Made by a program: the position numbers and the translations under genes
In this document: positions 12,801 through 27,800 of the stretch, one piece after another
Layout of the letters: each line of letters opens with the position of its first letter
Numbering within the stretch: the stretch's first letter is position 1
Assembly (NCBI GenBank): GCA_022606425.2
Contig: JAHDVF020001313.1
Span: 310,001-374,000, forward strand
Source: Lepidostoma basale
Taxonomy: Eukaryota; Arthropoda; Insecta; Trichoptera; Lepidostomatidae
Reading direction: 5' to 3'
DNA length: 64,000 nt
Notes under the pieces: model-generated
Seen by the model: the letters and a program-made list of their open reading frames with translations, nothing else
The model's database searches: none
What the model was told of the DNA's origin: nothing

Positions 12801-15800
12801 GTAGCGCAGGCTATCCACCTGCTCCAGATCCTCGCGGTCCACGGGCAGCTCGTACCGCGTTATTATGTTAAAGGCTTCCTAATATATAATCACGTAAAAA
12901 CTCACATTGATAAACAATAATAACACGATAAAAAATTCTTGAACAAAGTGTCATCTGCCCACACACCACACACCGCCGATGATGCAATACTGCAACACCT
13001 ACGATGTCTTAACATATGATAATAATTAAATAACAATTCGTACATTATTTCGTAACTGACGGCGACACGGTACAGCACCGAAGGAGTTAACGAAACATTA
13101 CTCACCACCTATATATACCTACCCTGAAGATGGAATCTATCTCAACTATCTCAGAAACGTCGGTCGAGAGTTACATGGATATACTCAAGATGTCAAAGAT
13201 ATATTGTTACGCAACTTTTTAAATAATAAAATATATCATATATTCAAGAACAAGTTTGTTTTTTTTTCTTAATAATTTGAACAGGACATTGGGTATTTTC
13301 ACATATAAAAGTCCCATGAAAGGTTACGAGAACCCATCACCCGATTTTTAACTGTGAGTTCTTGTTGTTTTTTTTTCAATAATATTCTTAACTTTTTATT
13401 AATGCTTTTTCCGAAAGACGAAAGTACGAGCGTACTTCACACCTCGCGGGCGATGCGATCGGGAGCTCCATTATTTATGGATGCCAAACCGACACTGAGC
13501 ATCGCAGCGAGTTTGGCTGGATGGGGATGTGGAAGGGGAAGATGAAGCTACGATTCAGTGTTGCCGGATCGCACGTAACAGCGATCCGCGCGCCCGTGGC
13601 AAACAGGGAAACTTATTTTACGGACAACCCTCGTAAGTGATTGAGAAAAATCGACACTAGGAATGTCTATACGGCAACATTATATTATTATAACGTTAAT
13701 TCTAGTAAGTTGCCAGTATGATTGAATAACAGATGTGCCCAGAGTATCGAGATGTCCAATTTTTACCATGCTTTTCAATATAACTAATCCTTAAATATTT
13801 TAGAGTTTTCCAAACCTCGATTGGATCGATTTTTAATTCCATGTCAACTTCTTGTTCACGTATTTTCTTCAGTGTATCCATTACCATTCTGACGTCATCT
13901 AAGTCACGTATAGGTCTTTCTAACTTTCTGTTCATCTCATTCATCACCGCGTAGACATAGTCCATTTCTCTTTTATATTTTTTCCTCATAGCTTGTCCAA
14001 TTTTATGAGTTCCACCTAAAACCAAAAATTACATTATTACGTTAATTATATATTACGTTTTTATATGATCAATTTTGTTTTTCGTTGTACGTACTTTTGA
14101 TTTCAGTGTGAAGACCAAACTTTAATTTATCGGTAGTAACAGCCAAACAATAACAGAATATATGCAGATCAGCTTCGGTAGAAAGTCTGGCTTCAAGTTC
14201 GCTGTGTCGCCTTAGAGATATTTCAAATTCAGTTAGTCCAGACGTCAGCAACTCTCTGAACGTCTTTTCATTCTTCCATAAATACTGATATGGCCTCCAA
14301 CGCTTAATGAATTCCGTCAATTCCTGCAATGCACAATATAGCTCTTAAACCTGACGTCAATAGTTCAAGGCTTGCCTTCGTTTTACTACTTTAAAATACT
14401 TAGAAAACTGTTTTGGTTATAAATAATGTTGTTAATTACAATTTCATCGTAAATAATGGAAATAAATAAATAATTATAATAAAATCCTACATAATATATA
14501 CTACAAGACAAAGAGCATGCTCAGGACAACCGAGATGAAAACGCTCCGCGCTATAGCTGGCAAGACCCTACGTGATCGAGTTAGGAATACAGCAATCCGA
14601 GAAATCTGCGAGGTCGAAGATGTGGTCAGATGGGGACGTCAAAGACGGCGATACTGGCATGAACACGTAGAAAGGATGAGCTCAAATAGAATACCACACA
14701 TAGCTCTCCATGGAACGCCAAACGGACAACGCCGACCAGGAAGACCCCCGAAACGGTGGAGAGAAAGCTGGAGTTCAGCATCTCAAGAGGACCCGCCTGA
14801 AATAACAGACTCCTGAGTCTACAAAAAGGGAAGAAGAAGAAGAAGATAATATATATTTAGTTTTATTCTACTAGATTTTGTGGCCTTGACCGGTTTCGGC
14901 AGAATTTACCAGAAGATTGCAGCGGTCTTCTCACCAGAAGATGGCAGCAAGTTACCGAAACCGGTTGAAACCATAATCAAGAGGAATTAAACTTTTTTTT
15001 GTCAACAGGTCGTTTGAACACAATTACTATGTACACTTTGTTTTTACTATTATATTAATTCTCAATTCTCAAAGACAGTGAAAGAATCATACTGTAATTG
15101 CGGGGAATCGAACCCGGGACCTTAAGCGTGGCAGTCATAGCTTTTGCCATTCTGCCACAAAGGTCGTATATGTTTTTTTCGTTATCCTAATATAAATACT
15201 AACCATGCTGTTAATTCAATAAAAGTTAGGCACTTAATAACTATACTAAGAAAGAAGTTTTTAAAAAGTGGTTTAAACAAAGTTTTTTTAATTCCCAAAG
15301 CATATTACTATGGAATTCCACAGTGTTAATTCCTTAAATTTCAATAAGTTACTTAATAACTAACTAACTAACCATTACGCCATTTCCCCGGAGGAGTAGG
15401 CATAGATGATGGACCGCAATACTGCTCTGCCCTGACATACCTTCTAGCTTCCTCTATATTCATATATCGTAGCATACACGCTAGTCGATCTTTCCGACTT
15501 CAAATGTGGTCGCCTTTCAGTATTTGATTCATTTGGTCATGCTATCCTTTCTTTGGTCTTCCACGGCTTCTCTTTCCACGCACACTGCTTGTATACAACA
15601 GTTTAACCATTCTTATCTTGTCCATTCATTCCAACCCATCTCACGGATCATTCGTCCACTTTGACTATACCATTCTGCGCTATCCCGTATCACGTACGCG
15701 CTTGAGAAAAAGTAATGTACCTACAATGTACAAACTGTTAGGAATATGCGCGTGTGCCAACAACACATGTGTACAAGTCTTCATAAGTATGAAAGTTTTA

Positions 15801-18800
15801 CAAGGGGCAGGCGAAGTGTGCAGTCGAGTCTTTGACGTTTCGTAATTTAAAAAAATAAAATTATTTCTATAATTAAATTAAATTAATAAGAACCTGCTTT
15901 TTTCTTGCACGTGTCTCGGAAAATTACCTGAAGGTAGGGCGGATAAGATGCAATCATCTGACTTACATTTCTTCCTTATTTCATCTGTCGGTATTCTCTC
16001 ATTTATCGTTTTCCCGCACATTATTCTCAGTGATGTAATTTCTACATTTAAGCATCACTTCCATACACAAGGGTTTGCACTAAACTACATTATGTACTGC
16101 CATCTTCTCAGTGATGTAATTTCTACGGCATTTTAGGTACTCACTTGCTTAACGGTCTGAGTGCATGTAGAGAGGAGCGACAGAATCTTGCCGACCTCCT
16201 TGTTCTCCATGACTTGGGAGTAGAAGTTCTTGGATTGGTACGCGAAGGTGGGCTTCTCCTCGGAGGCTAAGCGGTAGAGCCGCTTGCGCCGCGCCCGGGG
16301 GTCCTCGACCGCGCGCAGCCCCTTGCCTCCGCCGCCCTGTTGGTCCAGCCGGGACACTACATCTAGCAGGGCTTGGGACGAGCGACCGACCACCTTCTTC
16401 CAACTAGGCTTTTGCTGTCGGGCGGTAGCGTGCGATCGTGGCCACAAGTGAACACAGACAAGCAAACACAACACACCACAAACCAAAATACATACAAATA
16501 TATACAACGTACAGAACGAAAAGTTTTGGTTAAGTGTGCGACAGTTGTGCGGGAGAAAGCCGGGTGGAGGTGCCATGTACGGGTCACATGTGGGTGCGGA
16601 CATGAACACGGTACACGACAAACACGGGGAAGTGGGTAAAATAGAACAAATACGTTAATTCAGTTCATATCAAAGTACCATTGTATACAAGTCTATTGGA
16701 TTTTATTTTAACAGCTTTACGATAGAAGAAAGATTAGTACAAATCTATTTGGGATTTTATTTGAACAACTTTATGATATAAGAAAGATTCGTACAAGGAA
16801 ATATTCGTATCATAATTTAAAAAAAAAAAATACTAATACCAAGGATTTTAATCAATGATATTAGAATTTATTTTACAATCTTCAATGTGAGCAGAAAATA
16901 GCTCATTATTATGAAGAAGGAATCTGGTCGTGTCCAGGCTTGAACCCATGTCCCCTGGATCAGGAGCCAAGCGTTCTATCCCCTAGCCTACCACCCGATT
17001 ATATATATATATAGATAATACAAAAGAAGGAGCAGTAGAAGAGTTAATACGTGCTTGTGCTAACTCGTTATATATATTCTTTACATAGTTTTAAAGTGTA
17101 TTTACATTTTTATAGATATTTTTACAAATACCTACAAATGGTAAATTGTATTTTAAAATAATCATGTTTTCGTTGCTTCTGTAGATTACTGTACACTACT
17201 CGAGTAGTTTTACTAAAATTTATACGAGTATATTCATCTTTACACACATGCTTCATTGAAAAAGGTGCCCGTTATGTTTTACAAATTTGAACAATTTAAA
17301 ACAATTTAAAAAGTAGATACATTATTTACATTTATACAATAAATCTTAATATCCGAAGTCATTAAAGTCTGGAAATAATCATGCCATTGCGTTTATAAGA
17401 TGTCATATAATAATAATAAAAAACTGTATAATTCAATGCTTCAAGTAAAATAGTCACAAAATAAAATAAAAAAGTTTAATTTAATATGAAGTTTCGTTCA
17501 TAATATGGCATATATAATGAACTGCATATTGATAAAGTTCGAGCCAGGAGGTTACTGAAGACCAAGGTTGGGTCGAAGAAGTGTCGGGACACAACCCACT
17601 AGGTGGAGCAATGATATTGTACTGACGGCCGGAAGGGCCTGGTGAACACTGGCGAGAGACCGATAAGGATATCCTGAAGATATATAGTGCGGCCGTTTCC
17701 AACTGAGTCGTGAGGCCATAAATGTCAATAGAGATAGGGATGTAAAGCGCGCCGGGACCGTTATCGGTGAACGGCTACCTGCTCACGTGGTATCGATGAG
17801 TCACTATAATGATTTTATAATGATCTGTACGTTATGATATGTTCGATGAGTCACTAATAATTGGTCTTTACCAAATGGAATTGCAGTGCGTGTTTTTTTG
17901 CTATAAATGTATTTACTGCTTTACGCTTATAATAAATTTGGCAAAAGACACTGATGAAGAAGACTCTGATGAGGATTGATACATTTTTTTGTAATATAAA
18001 CGGCTCTTTTAAGGGCCACAATATGATCTACTGTGTTTCTTATACTTAACTTTCTTTCTGTGTTATTGGCATACGGTGTACAATTTGTAAAATTAATCAA
18101 TTTTTAAAATTAAACAATTCTCGTTAAAGTTTATGAACAAGATACGATAATAAACGTTACTTATCGATATATTTATTTTATTGTTACGCTCTTCACTAAG
18201 CGGCTCCATAAGGCCCGTAAGTGCAAGCGAGATAGACATAGGGAAATGATTTATAGCCCGACGACTCAGTTGGTAACGGCTTTATTATAGTGCGTATTTT
18301 ACTTCAAACATTCAATTTTAAACTGGGATAATTTGAAGCGGGATCATATACGCTGCCGGAGTAACATTTCTACTCCACCATAATTTATCTTCAGAGAGAT
18401 CAAAGGCACTTGAAAGACGAAATGCTGTTCTTGCAATGTTTTCAACCCCGCTCTTGATGTTCCTGCAACGTGTCTGTAAAGCGCTACCTGCCCGCCCTTG
18501 CCGCCCGTCCACTGGCCTACGCCCTTGGCTACGCCGGTGATGCTGCGGCCCGCTGACACGAGCGCCTCCTGGATGTCATCAGCGCTGGGTCTCACTGACA
18601 CGTTGGGGATCATCAGCGTCGTGTGCAGCAGGAAGACAGGCTTGTATTTTGTAACTAAATATCAAACATAGCGTATTATTATTTTAAATCGAAACAGTAC
18701 TTCTATAAATATGTATGCACTATTAGATAATATTTTTAAAAAGTGATGTTTTTTAAGAACTACTTCCACTTTTGTCATTAAGTAGAAGTAATTCTTAAAA

Positions 18801-21800
18801 AATATCGTTTTATTTCATAATTATTTTTAAAAAACTTCCATGCAGAGATTTCAGTACTAGCATAAGATCGCTTCAATTAGGCCATTATACATTTTTCTTT
18901 TTCTTTTTAAGAAAAAGCCTTATCTTAGATTTGTATCCATTAGAATAGAAAACTTTATAACTTATGTGTAATAAAAAACTAAATCAATCGAAATAAATTG
19001 ATATGTTTCGTTGCAAGAGCCTTTCTTATGACTACTATTCAGTTCCGCTCCAATTGGAGCTTCATTAGTTAGTTTATTGTTTCTTGAACAATGATGTAAA
19101 ACTCCATATTAAATTATTAATACTTATGAAAAAACGAGAGTTTTAAAGGAGTTTTATTATTATATTTATGTATGACATGTATCGCCCTTCTAAGGCATTA
19201 TCAAATGTTGATAAATGTTGATGATTAATTCATGACATATTAATTCATTAGTTGGTTTTGTTAGTATTAAAATACTAAAATTAAGAGGTAAAAAAAATTA
19301 AGTATTGAAACAGTAGTTCAACTTATTTTTAAAAAAATATCACCCACTAACTAAATGCTTCTCACTAAAGTATATCTTCATTTGTGTTTTGAAATTCAAA
19401 AAAATATTCATAAAATATTCCTTGGTTAACCAAAATATGACGTACTTCCGACATTCTCGGGATCTACGGAGAATCTCCTCCGCAACATGTCCAACGAATG
19501 TCTTGTAACTCTGATGAGAACATCGATGACTTTTCTGCTATAATATCGTCGCATTTCGCTCACAGCGTTCTTCACCATATCCTGTTAAATCGAGAAAAAT
19601 TGTGTGAAATCGAAATTTTGTATGAATAAGTATTTAAAGTGTCCAGAAAAAAATGTTTCAACCACGCATAGTACGAGTATCTAACGAGCCAAGTCTTGAT
19701 CAAGAGAGAGGTTAGATTGGTTTCCCACCTGCATGCCCTTGGATAAACCACCGCCAGGTGCAGCCAGCAAGGTGTGTGGCTTGTCAAAGCACTCCCAAAC
19801 AGCAGTCCAATCTTGCTGCTGAATGGTGGAGCCTGAATCGTCATTTGCTCCATCAAAACTTGCGCGTTCTTCATCTACAAGTAACACGCCACAGAGATAT
19901 TAAAAAAGAAAATTAAATAATGCGTATCTGATCTTTTCACTTATCTTGGTACGGTCATGACGGAAGCCAATGATATGCACACGGAGTTGGAACATAGAGT
20001 TCAAAAGTTCCAGTTGAATACGTTCCTAAAGTCCAAGCTTACATCCAGAAACACCAAACCAGTGGCGACATATGGTTATAAGCCGTAGACATTGACTTTT
20101 AAAGAACAACAAAGAATCACTGGTTTAAGAATAGGATCCCGGGAAGTAGAGCTGCTGTTGGAGCGGAAAGAGATCCGAACACAACCCAGCAGCCCCTCAT
20201 ATCAATCACTGTGAGAGACTGCCGCCTAGAATAGATCAGGCACGTATGCCGAGCCGGAGAGACCAGTACAATCCTGTACGCGTCAATACCGGTTAGAGTA
20301 AGGCCTAGATAGCGCCTAATGGATAATGTTCTGGTTGATCTGACTAGGTTAAGCGAACTGAGGAGAAAAAGGCGCAGGATCAAGGAGCTTAGAATTAAAA
20401 AATAAAGAAGGCTTAAACTCTTCAAGAGTTATCTGGCCATAGGAATTAATTATGTCCTATGATCTTACTAACTAACTAACCATCTCGTAGGCAGAAAGAA
20501 TGGACTGCCACACTTTTCTTTCGTCGCTTCCTGAACATTCATACATCGTGTCATGCACGCGCGACGATTTCTCTGACTCCTCACAAGACCGACATTCATT
20601 ATTTTATTTATTTGATCGTGCCACCGTCTTCCTCTATTTCTGGTTCCATTTACATAGTTAACATATAATTTTTTTACCATTCCTTATTTATTCATTATTT
20701 TCATATGTCCAAACCATCTTAATGATCCTTTCATTATTTTGTTAATAACACCATCATTCGCACCGCATTCACTTCTTATATTTTCATTCGACACTCTATC
20801 ATACACAGAGTATCCATACATTCGTCTAAGATATCTCATTTCTACTGCATTTATCATACTTTCATCCTTTTTTTGCCAGTCCCATGCTTCGCTTCCATAC
20901 ATAAGGGTCGGTAGAAGAACACCATTGTGCACTGCCATTCAAGCTTTTTTGGATAGGTTTTTGTTTGCGATGACAACTTTAAGAGCACCATTCACTTTGT
21001 TGCCTGCCCCAACCCTTCTTTCAATATCCCTCTCCACTCGCCCATCTCTTGTAAACATACTACCTAAATACACAAACTTATCTACTTATCCTATGATCTA
21101 CCTATCTTAATTATAAGGTAGTTGGTAAAATACATGGATTACCAGACAAAACCACACTAAAAACCAAGAAAATAATATTAGTACCATCATCGTTCATGAA
21201 ATCAAATTCCGGCTGCAGCTCCTCGCTCTTAAACTGCTGTGCTGCCTTCTTTACGAGCTCTAACACCTCTTCCACCGCTTCCTCCACCATCAAACTCTTT
21301 CTGTTCAACTCGATCGCAGCGTTTCTATAAACGAAAACATTTAATATTTTTGGTTTCCTATTGGGCAACAATGTTTTTATTAATTAAAAAAAAAAATAAT
21401 AATAATATTAAACACCGCTCGGCAACATTACAAAAGTAAAGTCAATGATTACGACTATATTTTGAATTTAAATTGTTTTATGTATATCGTAATATCGACA
21501 CGATTATAACATAAAATTTATTAGTGACGAGTCAATAAAAATAACGCAGATAAACAGATATATAATAAATGCGTGAGAAAAGTTAAGGTATTATAATATA
21601 TGTGATATTATTTTTTATACTATGTTTTGTAGATATATTGTATATACTGGTGTACGAAACCACGTGATATCGAACGAGAATATACAGCATGACCTAATAG
21701 TATACCTTATGATAATTATTTTTCAATTTTTAGGTTTATAATTATTGTGATTTAAGAGTCAAGAATGGTCGCAAAAGAAGTGTTTTTTTAATATTACGAA

Positions 21801-24800
21801 ATTGTATTATTCCAATCGGCTATTTGTATTTTTCTTTCTTATTTTTCTCTTGCCAGTGGTCAGATATCATCAAATATCGTTGGCTTAGATGTCCGCCAGC
21901 CGAAAGCGTCGCTGGAAATATTGGGCAACCCTGGCTCCATGAGACCTCACGTCCAGGTGATAAGACTTGCTTAGGTTCCACCATAGATAGCCAAAGTTCT
22001 TCTTCCATACTTCCAATATCTACACTTTAGGTAACTAGTGCGTCGATTTGAGTTTCGAGACATTCCCATTTCACTTGCAATATATCTCCTCAATGTCATC
22101 ATATTATTTTTTTGCCTGTAAACGATCACTCCTGAATATGAGTCATTTCTATTTGTATCCATCTCGTTCTTTCCTGAACTCTTCTTCTTCTTCTTTCCTT
22201 TTGGTAGACTCAGGAGTCTGTTATTTCAGGCGGGTTCTCTTGAGACGCTGAACTCCAGCTTTCTCTCCACCGTTTCGGGGGTCTTCCTGGTCGGCGTTGT
22301 CCGTTTGGCGTTCCATGAAGAGCTATGTAAGGTATCCTATTTGAGCTCATCCTTTCTACGTGTTGATGCCAGTATCGCCGCCTTTGACGTCCCCATCTGA
22401 CCACATCTTCGACCTCGCAGATTTCTCGGATTGCTGTATTCCTGAACTCGCTGCATCTAATTTATTCCAGCGTGTCGCGTGAATATCATCGCTCCATATT
22501 GTCTGTGGTCTCGATACTTCTCTGTGTTATCTTGATTTGAACCATAGAAAAGAATTTGTCCATTAAATTTGATCGCTGGCAATGTAACCTGCTCAATGCC
22601 ATTTTGTAGAAACACTTCCCCTATCACATCGGTTTCTTTACTTCGTTTCGCATTTTATCCCTCAAGTTAAGTCCAAGCATAGCACGTTCGATTTCATCAT
22701 TGGATTTATTTTATATATTGCCTTATATATACATACTCTCTACGTAAGAATTTTCCGTATTTTACTTATGAACACGCATCACGCCACTTAGTGACGCGAT
22801 TGCGGTGTCTTTAACTAATAAAAATTATACGCATAATAAAAATATATATTTTCATCACTCATAACTACACCACACGCTTTATTACAATTTGTCATAATTT
22901 AGGATAAACAATTGAATTGTTGAAGTAAAATAGGCACGAAGTACCAAAAAAAACTAAGTTTGCAGTTTTGTTCTATATGACATATAGAACGAAACTGTAT
23001 GCAGTACTGTACTTAGTGCCTATTTTACTTCAATTATCAGCAGATGTGAGATACTTCTACGAATTATCGGAATATCGTAGGCCCCCCAATTAGTTTTTCC
23101 CGCTTATCACTTCAAGAAAGATCAAACTCGCGTACATCTTATTGCGGTAATGATAAATAAAAAATAAATCAGTTTTTATTGCCATTTATAACTATCAAAA
23201 CACAGTTCTAATGGCGGTAAAAATTAGTTCAATATGACAAATGTGTATGTTTTTCTTTGCGTAACCAAAAAAAATAGTAAAAATCAAAAGTTTGCACTGA
23301 AGCTATTACTGTGTAGAACATGTGGTTAAAATTTCACGAAGAGAAAAGAGAGTTTTGAGAAAAACGCGTTTAAAGTTTTTTAACGAACAAGTCAGTCAAT
23401 CAGCGATGCCCGCACCATACAAAATCATTTCAGCTCAAAAAACTTAATCCTCTCTGTCCATATATTATGAACGAAATTTCCCCGTTACAATTTTCACACT
23501 ATAAATATTTCGATAGCATTGAGAAAACTAGAAAAATACTTTTAATTCTGTAACCAGCCGTTTGATCAATGTGCACATCGAAAGTCGTATCTTTTGATTT
23601 TTTCAATTTTTGGTCAACGCAAAGGTTGTGAAATAATATAGTTAGATTGCTCCGATTACTCTCAACCTTTAACACAATAATTATCTTTTTGAAAATAAAA
23701 ATAATAAAAAACGATTTTTTGAAAGTTATAAACCAGAATGATTCCTTAAAGTCTGTACGATGTTTAGTTTTTTAGTTTGTCATGGCCGAAAATCGGTTCT
23801 CGCAAAGGTACGTCGTACGTAATGTTTTGGCAATTGCTGTTTGCGTAATTGTTTTTTACTGATTAAATTATCTTAGTCAAGAGATCGACCCTTGATGCAA
23901 ATTCGAACGTACCACTAAATGGGACTCTGTCGTAGAGTATCAATGATAATATCCATTTAATATAAAGTTCTTACCTGCAAGTTGATTCAGTTTTGTCTAA
24001 GAACTCTTCTATTGTCCACGCGTCGTCTTCTACGAGAAAAAATATTAAATTCTTAATTAAAACATAAAAGTTATTACTAAGATTTCACGGTTGGTAGCAA
24101 TATGTTTATGGGATCTTGGGAAAATCTAACTACTCTAATAATGGAGACTGATCTGTGAAAAGTCGGTCGAGAGAGACGAGTAATACGGATTGCTTTTTGA
24201 TTTGATGTTTGAAATTTTCTTACATGACGCATTTCAAATATCGAATTACAGAATAATTACAGTTATTAATTTTATATTTTTAATATTAATTTTGGTAAAT
24301 TTACTCTCATTACTGATGTCGTTTTAAGTTATTTTCATAGTAACAAAAAATGGACAGCCACACTTTTTCATTCTTTAGATTCTTCAAAATTCATACATCG
24401 TGTCATGCACGCATGTTGATTCTTCCGACTCTTCACGTGGCCGACATTTAATATTTAATTGATTTGTTCGTCCCACGTTTTCCTCAGTTTTCCTCTTTTT
24501 CTAGTTACATTTACGTCTTTTACATATACGAGTACTTTCTTTACCATTATTTCTTCATTCATTCTTTATATGTGTCCAAACCATCTTATTAACCCTTTCA
24601 TTATCGCGTTCATAACAGTTTCAGTCGCACTGCAATTACTTTTTATATTAGTATTTAACACTTTCATATTCGTCTCATTCTCTCGTTGTTCCTATATTTC
24701 TTACTCCATTCAGATCGATAATGTGTATATTAATTGCCATCCTTATTTATTAATTCATTATCACTATCATATGGACATTTGACACACATCCGTCTAAGAA

Positions 24801-27800
24801 ATATCATTTCTAATGTTTATTTATTTTTTATTGTGAATTAATTAGATAATCCATCTAAAATCCCATATCTACTGCTTTATAATCTTAATGATCCTTTTTT
24901 TAATATGGTAGCAGCCAAAGATTACCAGGTAAGGCATGCAAGCATATGTCTTGCATGCTGGCTATGACGAGAAGAATCCTGTTGGAGTAGACGTCGTGGA
25001 CCCTGGTGACGAGCACGTCGAAGCTCCGGATGGCGGCGCTGGTGCGGTCTACAAAACCGCGCCATTCGGGGCTGGTCCAACGCAGCGAACGCAACGCCGG
25101 GCCCAGCATGGTGGACAGCCACACCAGCTGCGGCAGGAACAGAGGGCGCACCTCCAGCTTCACCCGCCGGACGGTGGCGAGGAACTCGTTGATCAAGAAC
25201 TGAAAATACCACAACCACAAACTATCACGCTGTTTCTTAGCAAGGGTATGCATAGAGAATGAACCACCACACTTATCTTTTTTTTGGTTAAAAAAAGACC
25301 AAGGATTTAAATTAATGACAATAGAATTAAAATAAATATAACTGCAAGGATTAATTGTATCTCAATAGAGACGAAGATGCAAACAGGAAACTGAATATGG
25401 TGATCGAAGTGTTTACAGGACTTATGACCTGTCATTGGTTGGGTTAAGCGCACGCTTTATGTAATACAACATTCCCCATTCCACCTTTCTTATGACCACC
25501 ATGTCTGACAAATTTTTGGAAGTGGTATATATGTTAATATGCAACACTACAGTTCACAATTTACAGTCCAGCGCCATCTACGAAGATTTGATTTAAGCAT
25601 TAAGCAGAAGATCTTTTTATAACGCAATGTGAAAGGCTACCGCCATTAACGCACTGCTAGATAACGCCTGGAAATGTCACTCCAATTTATATGCTTACTT
25701 GGACCAGTTTTTGTTTTATACAACATTTTACGTCCAGTATCCAGTACATCCAGTATTCGTCTACAAGTATTTGTATACATTCAAAATGTTGTATAAAATA
25801 TAACTGCATTTAGTATAATATTACTTTATTTCACACTCGGTTACAACAATTAAATAGTAAAATAGAGTGAGCACTTACGTATTATGGTAAAATGTTGTAC
25901 ATTGAAAAGGGTTATGTTATAACCGAAACATTTCTGTGATAAGTGAAATAAAGTGTTGTAATAATAAGTGCATTTATATTTTGTATTTTTGAATGTATAC
26001 AAATACTTGTAGACAAATACTGGATTTTACCCATTACAAGTTAATCATTAAAAATTAATTGTATCTCAATAGAGACGAAGATGTAAATTATTTGGAAACA
26101 GAATATGGTGTTCGAGGCGTTGTTGTATTACATAAAGATAAGAGATACAATTAATTCTTAAGCATTTATATTTATTCAATTATGAATCCACAACACAAAA
26201 TGAAGGCGAATAATAAAAATAAATATTAGAATTTATTTAACAATTTTTAATATGAGCAGAAGATAGTTCATCATTATGAAAAAGTCAGGTCGTCTCCAGG
26301 TTTAAACCAAAGTCCTCTGTATCAAGAGCCAAGCATTCTATCCCTTTAACCACCACCCGACTCTATCCCGATACACCTCTCTAGCTTCCTCCACATTAAT
26401 TAATACGAATGAAAACGTATATTTTCTAGAAAAAATATTTTATTTAAGAGTGACATGTTTCGCCTTACTAAGGCAAACTATTAAATGTTTGCAAACAAAG
26501 ACATTTGATAATGCTTTAGTTAAGCGATACATGTCTAATCAAAGTGCTGGAACTGATTATCAAAGGTAAAATTAGCGAAAAAAGAAATGTCGGGAGAAGA
26601 AAAAAATCTTGGCTAGAAAACCTTCGAGAATGGTTCTGTTGCAGAACAACATCCCTGTTTAGAGCTGCTGTATCAATAGCCATAATGCTGACCTCCGATC
26701 AGAGAGGAACAACAAAAATTAGAAGACACCGATTTAAATAAATATAATAATACAGTTAAAAAGCACACATTCGGTATAAAATCATGTTCACTCTCACCCT
26801 GTGCCGAGAGGCTATTAATAATGGTATACTCAGTGGCGGTACTCCCATAGAAGCCCAGAAGCCCGGCTTGCGTAAAAAAATATGAATCAAAATCCCCAAA
26901 TCTAAGTAATCATGCCCCCGCATAATGCACCTAATCCCCTTCCAACAACGTTCCCATTAGACGTAAGAAGAATAGCCACAAGGGTTTGAACCTCTCTAAG
27001 CCAGAAGAGGCTTTGATTCAAAATTTCTTACGCAAGCCGGGCTTCCGGGCTTCTATGGGAGTACCGCCACTGGGTATACTCAATTGATTTAGGGGTGGTA
27101 ATATGTTAATTGACTTATTTTCAAATCTACCATAAAAAATATTAACTTAATGAAAACTCTACGACACCTTGATTAAAACCTACCTGCAGAGAATCATTAA
27201 CCAGTGTAAAGTAGTCCTTTTTGGTATACAGGGCCTGGCAGACTACTGGGAGATCCAGGTCCATCTTTGTCAGACAGTCAGACTCTCTAATTAGTAATTT
27301 TATAGTCGGATCCAAGTTGACTTTGATCTTTCCCGTATCCGCCTCCAGGGTGAGCAGAGCCTTATTTAGACTATCATCTACATCCCAAACCTATAATCAA
27401 AAAATTTACATAAAAACATTATGTTTTGAAAAAAACACATTTTTATTTAACACATTGACAGCAAACTCGTAGTCAAGGTTATTGCCTAGACAGCCACTTA
27501 CGAATTATCTCGTACATTATTTACTTGTCAGATTATTGCAGCTTCGAGTTTGTAGAGTATCAGTGTAAATATTAATAGCTATCCTCAGATAGATAGATTA
27601 AGAGTGACCCAAAGAGCCACGGAAAGAACCATGTAAGGAATAAACCTAAAAGACAGAGTCAGAAACGATACTGTGAGAGAAAAAACAAAGCTCACAAACT
27701 TCATCCACCGGGTAGATACTCTAAAATGGCAATGGGCCGGTCACATAGCGAGAAGATCGGAAGAAAAATGGACAAGAAGACTGCTGACTTGGAGACCGTG

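Noticed and set aside
16133..16621. 162-codon minus frame extending beyond exon 19
   Set aside because: Only 16145-16414 is exon. The upstream part reads through the intron and has no family similarity; a good acceptor lies at 16415-16416.
20117..20425. 102-codon minus frame rich in Leu/Ser
   Set aside because: Antisense to a LINE RT fragment readable on the plus strand.
24936..25262. 108-codon plus-strand open frame
   Set aside because: It is the complement of GC-rich dynein exon 13; reading preference and motifs are on the minus strand.
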